This document shows, in pieces, positions 5,465 to 5,870 of a stretch of DNA of 5,870 nt. Source of the DNA: Sporomusaceae bacterium (GTDB taxonomy: Bacteria; Bacillota_C; Negativicutes; Sporomusales_B; UBA7701); the NCBI GenBank assembly GCA_022839045.1, contig JALHDI010000150.1, forward strand, positions 1-5,870. The letters run 5' to 3'. The notes beneath the pieces are model-generated. The model was not told where the DNA came from. It ran no database searches and saw only the letters and a list, made by a program, of their open reading frames with translations. Position numbers and translations under genes: made by a program. Position 1 is the stretch's first letter. Every line of letters starts with the position of its first letter.

Positions 5465-5870
5465 ATGTCGACGCTGAACATCAAACCGTCCGGGAATTGC
5501 CGATATGACGAGGTTTCGCTCGGGGAAGTCATGCTGCGCCTCGATCCCGGGGACTTTCGCATCAAGAACACGCGCGCGTTCACAGTGTGGGAAGGCGGAG
5601 GAGAATACAATGTCGCCCGCGGCCTGCGGAAATGTTTCGGCCTGCGAACCGGCGTGGTCACGGCCTTCCCCGAAAACGATGTCGGGAGGCTCGTCGAGGA
5701 TTTCATCCTGCAGGGCGGCGTGGACACGTCGCTGATCCGCTGGGTGCCGTTTGACGGCACGGGCACGGCGACGCGCGTGGGGCTGAATTTCACGGAGCGC
5801 GGGTTCGGCGTGCGCGGCGCGTTGGGCGTGAGCGACCGCGGCCATTCGGCAGCGTCCCAGATGAAGTCCG
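5465..5870 (+). CDS. PfkB-family sugar kinase, probably 2-keto-3-deoxygluconate kinase-like (3' end outside window)
   Basis: The frame from ATG 5465 stays open to the window end, giving 135 N-terminal residues. A modest AAGGG ribosome binding site (5454-5458) precedes it. YDEVSLGEVMLRLDPG (residues 14-29) is the first strand and substrate-contact region of PfkB/ribokinase-type kinases. EGGGEYNVARGL (43-54) is the family's first signature, equivalent to GG.a.N.A..l. TGVVTAFPENDVGRLVEDFILQGGVDTSLIRW (62-93) is the usual following block. The ATP-binding and catalytic GAGD motif would lie beyond the window. The VWEGGGEYNVARGL variant is, from memory, typical of kinases annotated for 2-keto-3-deoxygluconate in Clostridia and related bacteria, which phosphorylate the sugar acid in uronate breakdown. 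The substrate cannot be proven from this fragment. Its position after a broken gap, instead of pgk, is unusual. Confidence 0.8.
   Translation, partial: MSTLNIKPSGNCRYDEVSLGEVMLRLDPGDFRIKNTRAFTVWEGGGEYNVARGLRKCFGLRTGVVTAFPENDVGRLVEDFILQGGVDTSLIRWVPFDGTGTATRVGLNFTERGFGVRGALGVSDRGHSAASQMKS

Overview
This is a GC-rich window (roughly 60-65% by eye) that looks like a Firmicute chromosome. The support is strong AGGAGG-type ribosome binding sites, a CggR-type repressor directly upstream of gap, and a CggR-type operator in front of the repressor gene. A high-GC, Sporomusa-like (Negativicutes) lineage or a GC-rich Clostridium relative fits best. That placement is inference from gene content and style only.

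Layout, all genes on the + strand: (1) 2-652, the C-terminal part of a GidA/TrmFO-like FAD-dependent oxidoreductase. (2) 727-1464, a transcription factor with an atypical winged helix joined to an FCD ligand-binding domain, followed by a strong hairpin. (3) 1497-1672, a chain of hairpins ending in copy 1 of an intergenic repeat with terminal inverted repeats. (4) 1753-2748, a PLP enzyme of the ACC deaminase/D-cysteine desulfhydrase family; its active-site residues point to D-cysteine desulfhydrase. (5) 2749-2968, a structured intergenic stretch. (6) 2969-3679, an exported SIMPL (DUF541) protein. (7) 3686-3912, copy 2 of the repeat, longer and very rich in palindromes. (8) 4019-4054, a CggR-type operator that contains a perfect TATAAT -10 box. 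(9) 4071-5057, cggR. (10) 5079-5393, the first ~61 codons of gap joined to unrelated sequence with an early stop. (11) 5465-5870, the start of a PfkB-family sugar kinase resembling 2-keto-3-deoxygluconate kinases, running off the end.

How the parts work together: cggR-gap is the classical glycolytic control unit, in which the repressor senses sugar phosphate and controls its own operon. Here gap breaks after the first part of its NAD-binding domain, and the next gene is a sugar-acid kinase rather than pgk/tpi. This marks either a real rearrangement or an assembly chimera with a join near 5262. The other genes are probably separate transcription units, since hairpins and repeat elements lie between them.

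The most noteworthy signals are the two-copy repeat family, the operator overlapping the -10 box, an apparent internal deletion in CggR, and the gap junction. I see no new multi-gene system (defence, secondary metabolism or phage).
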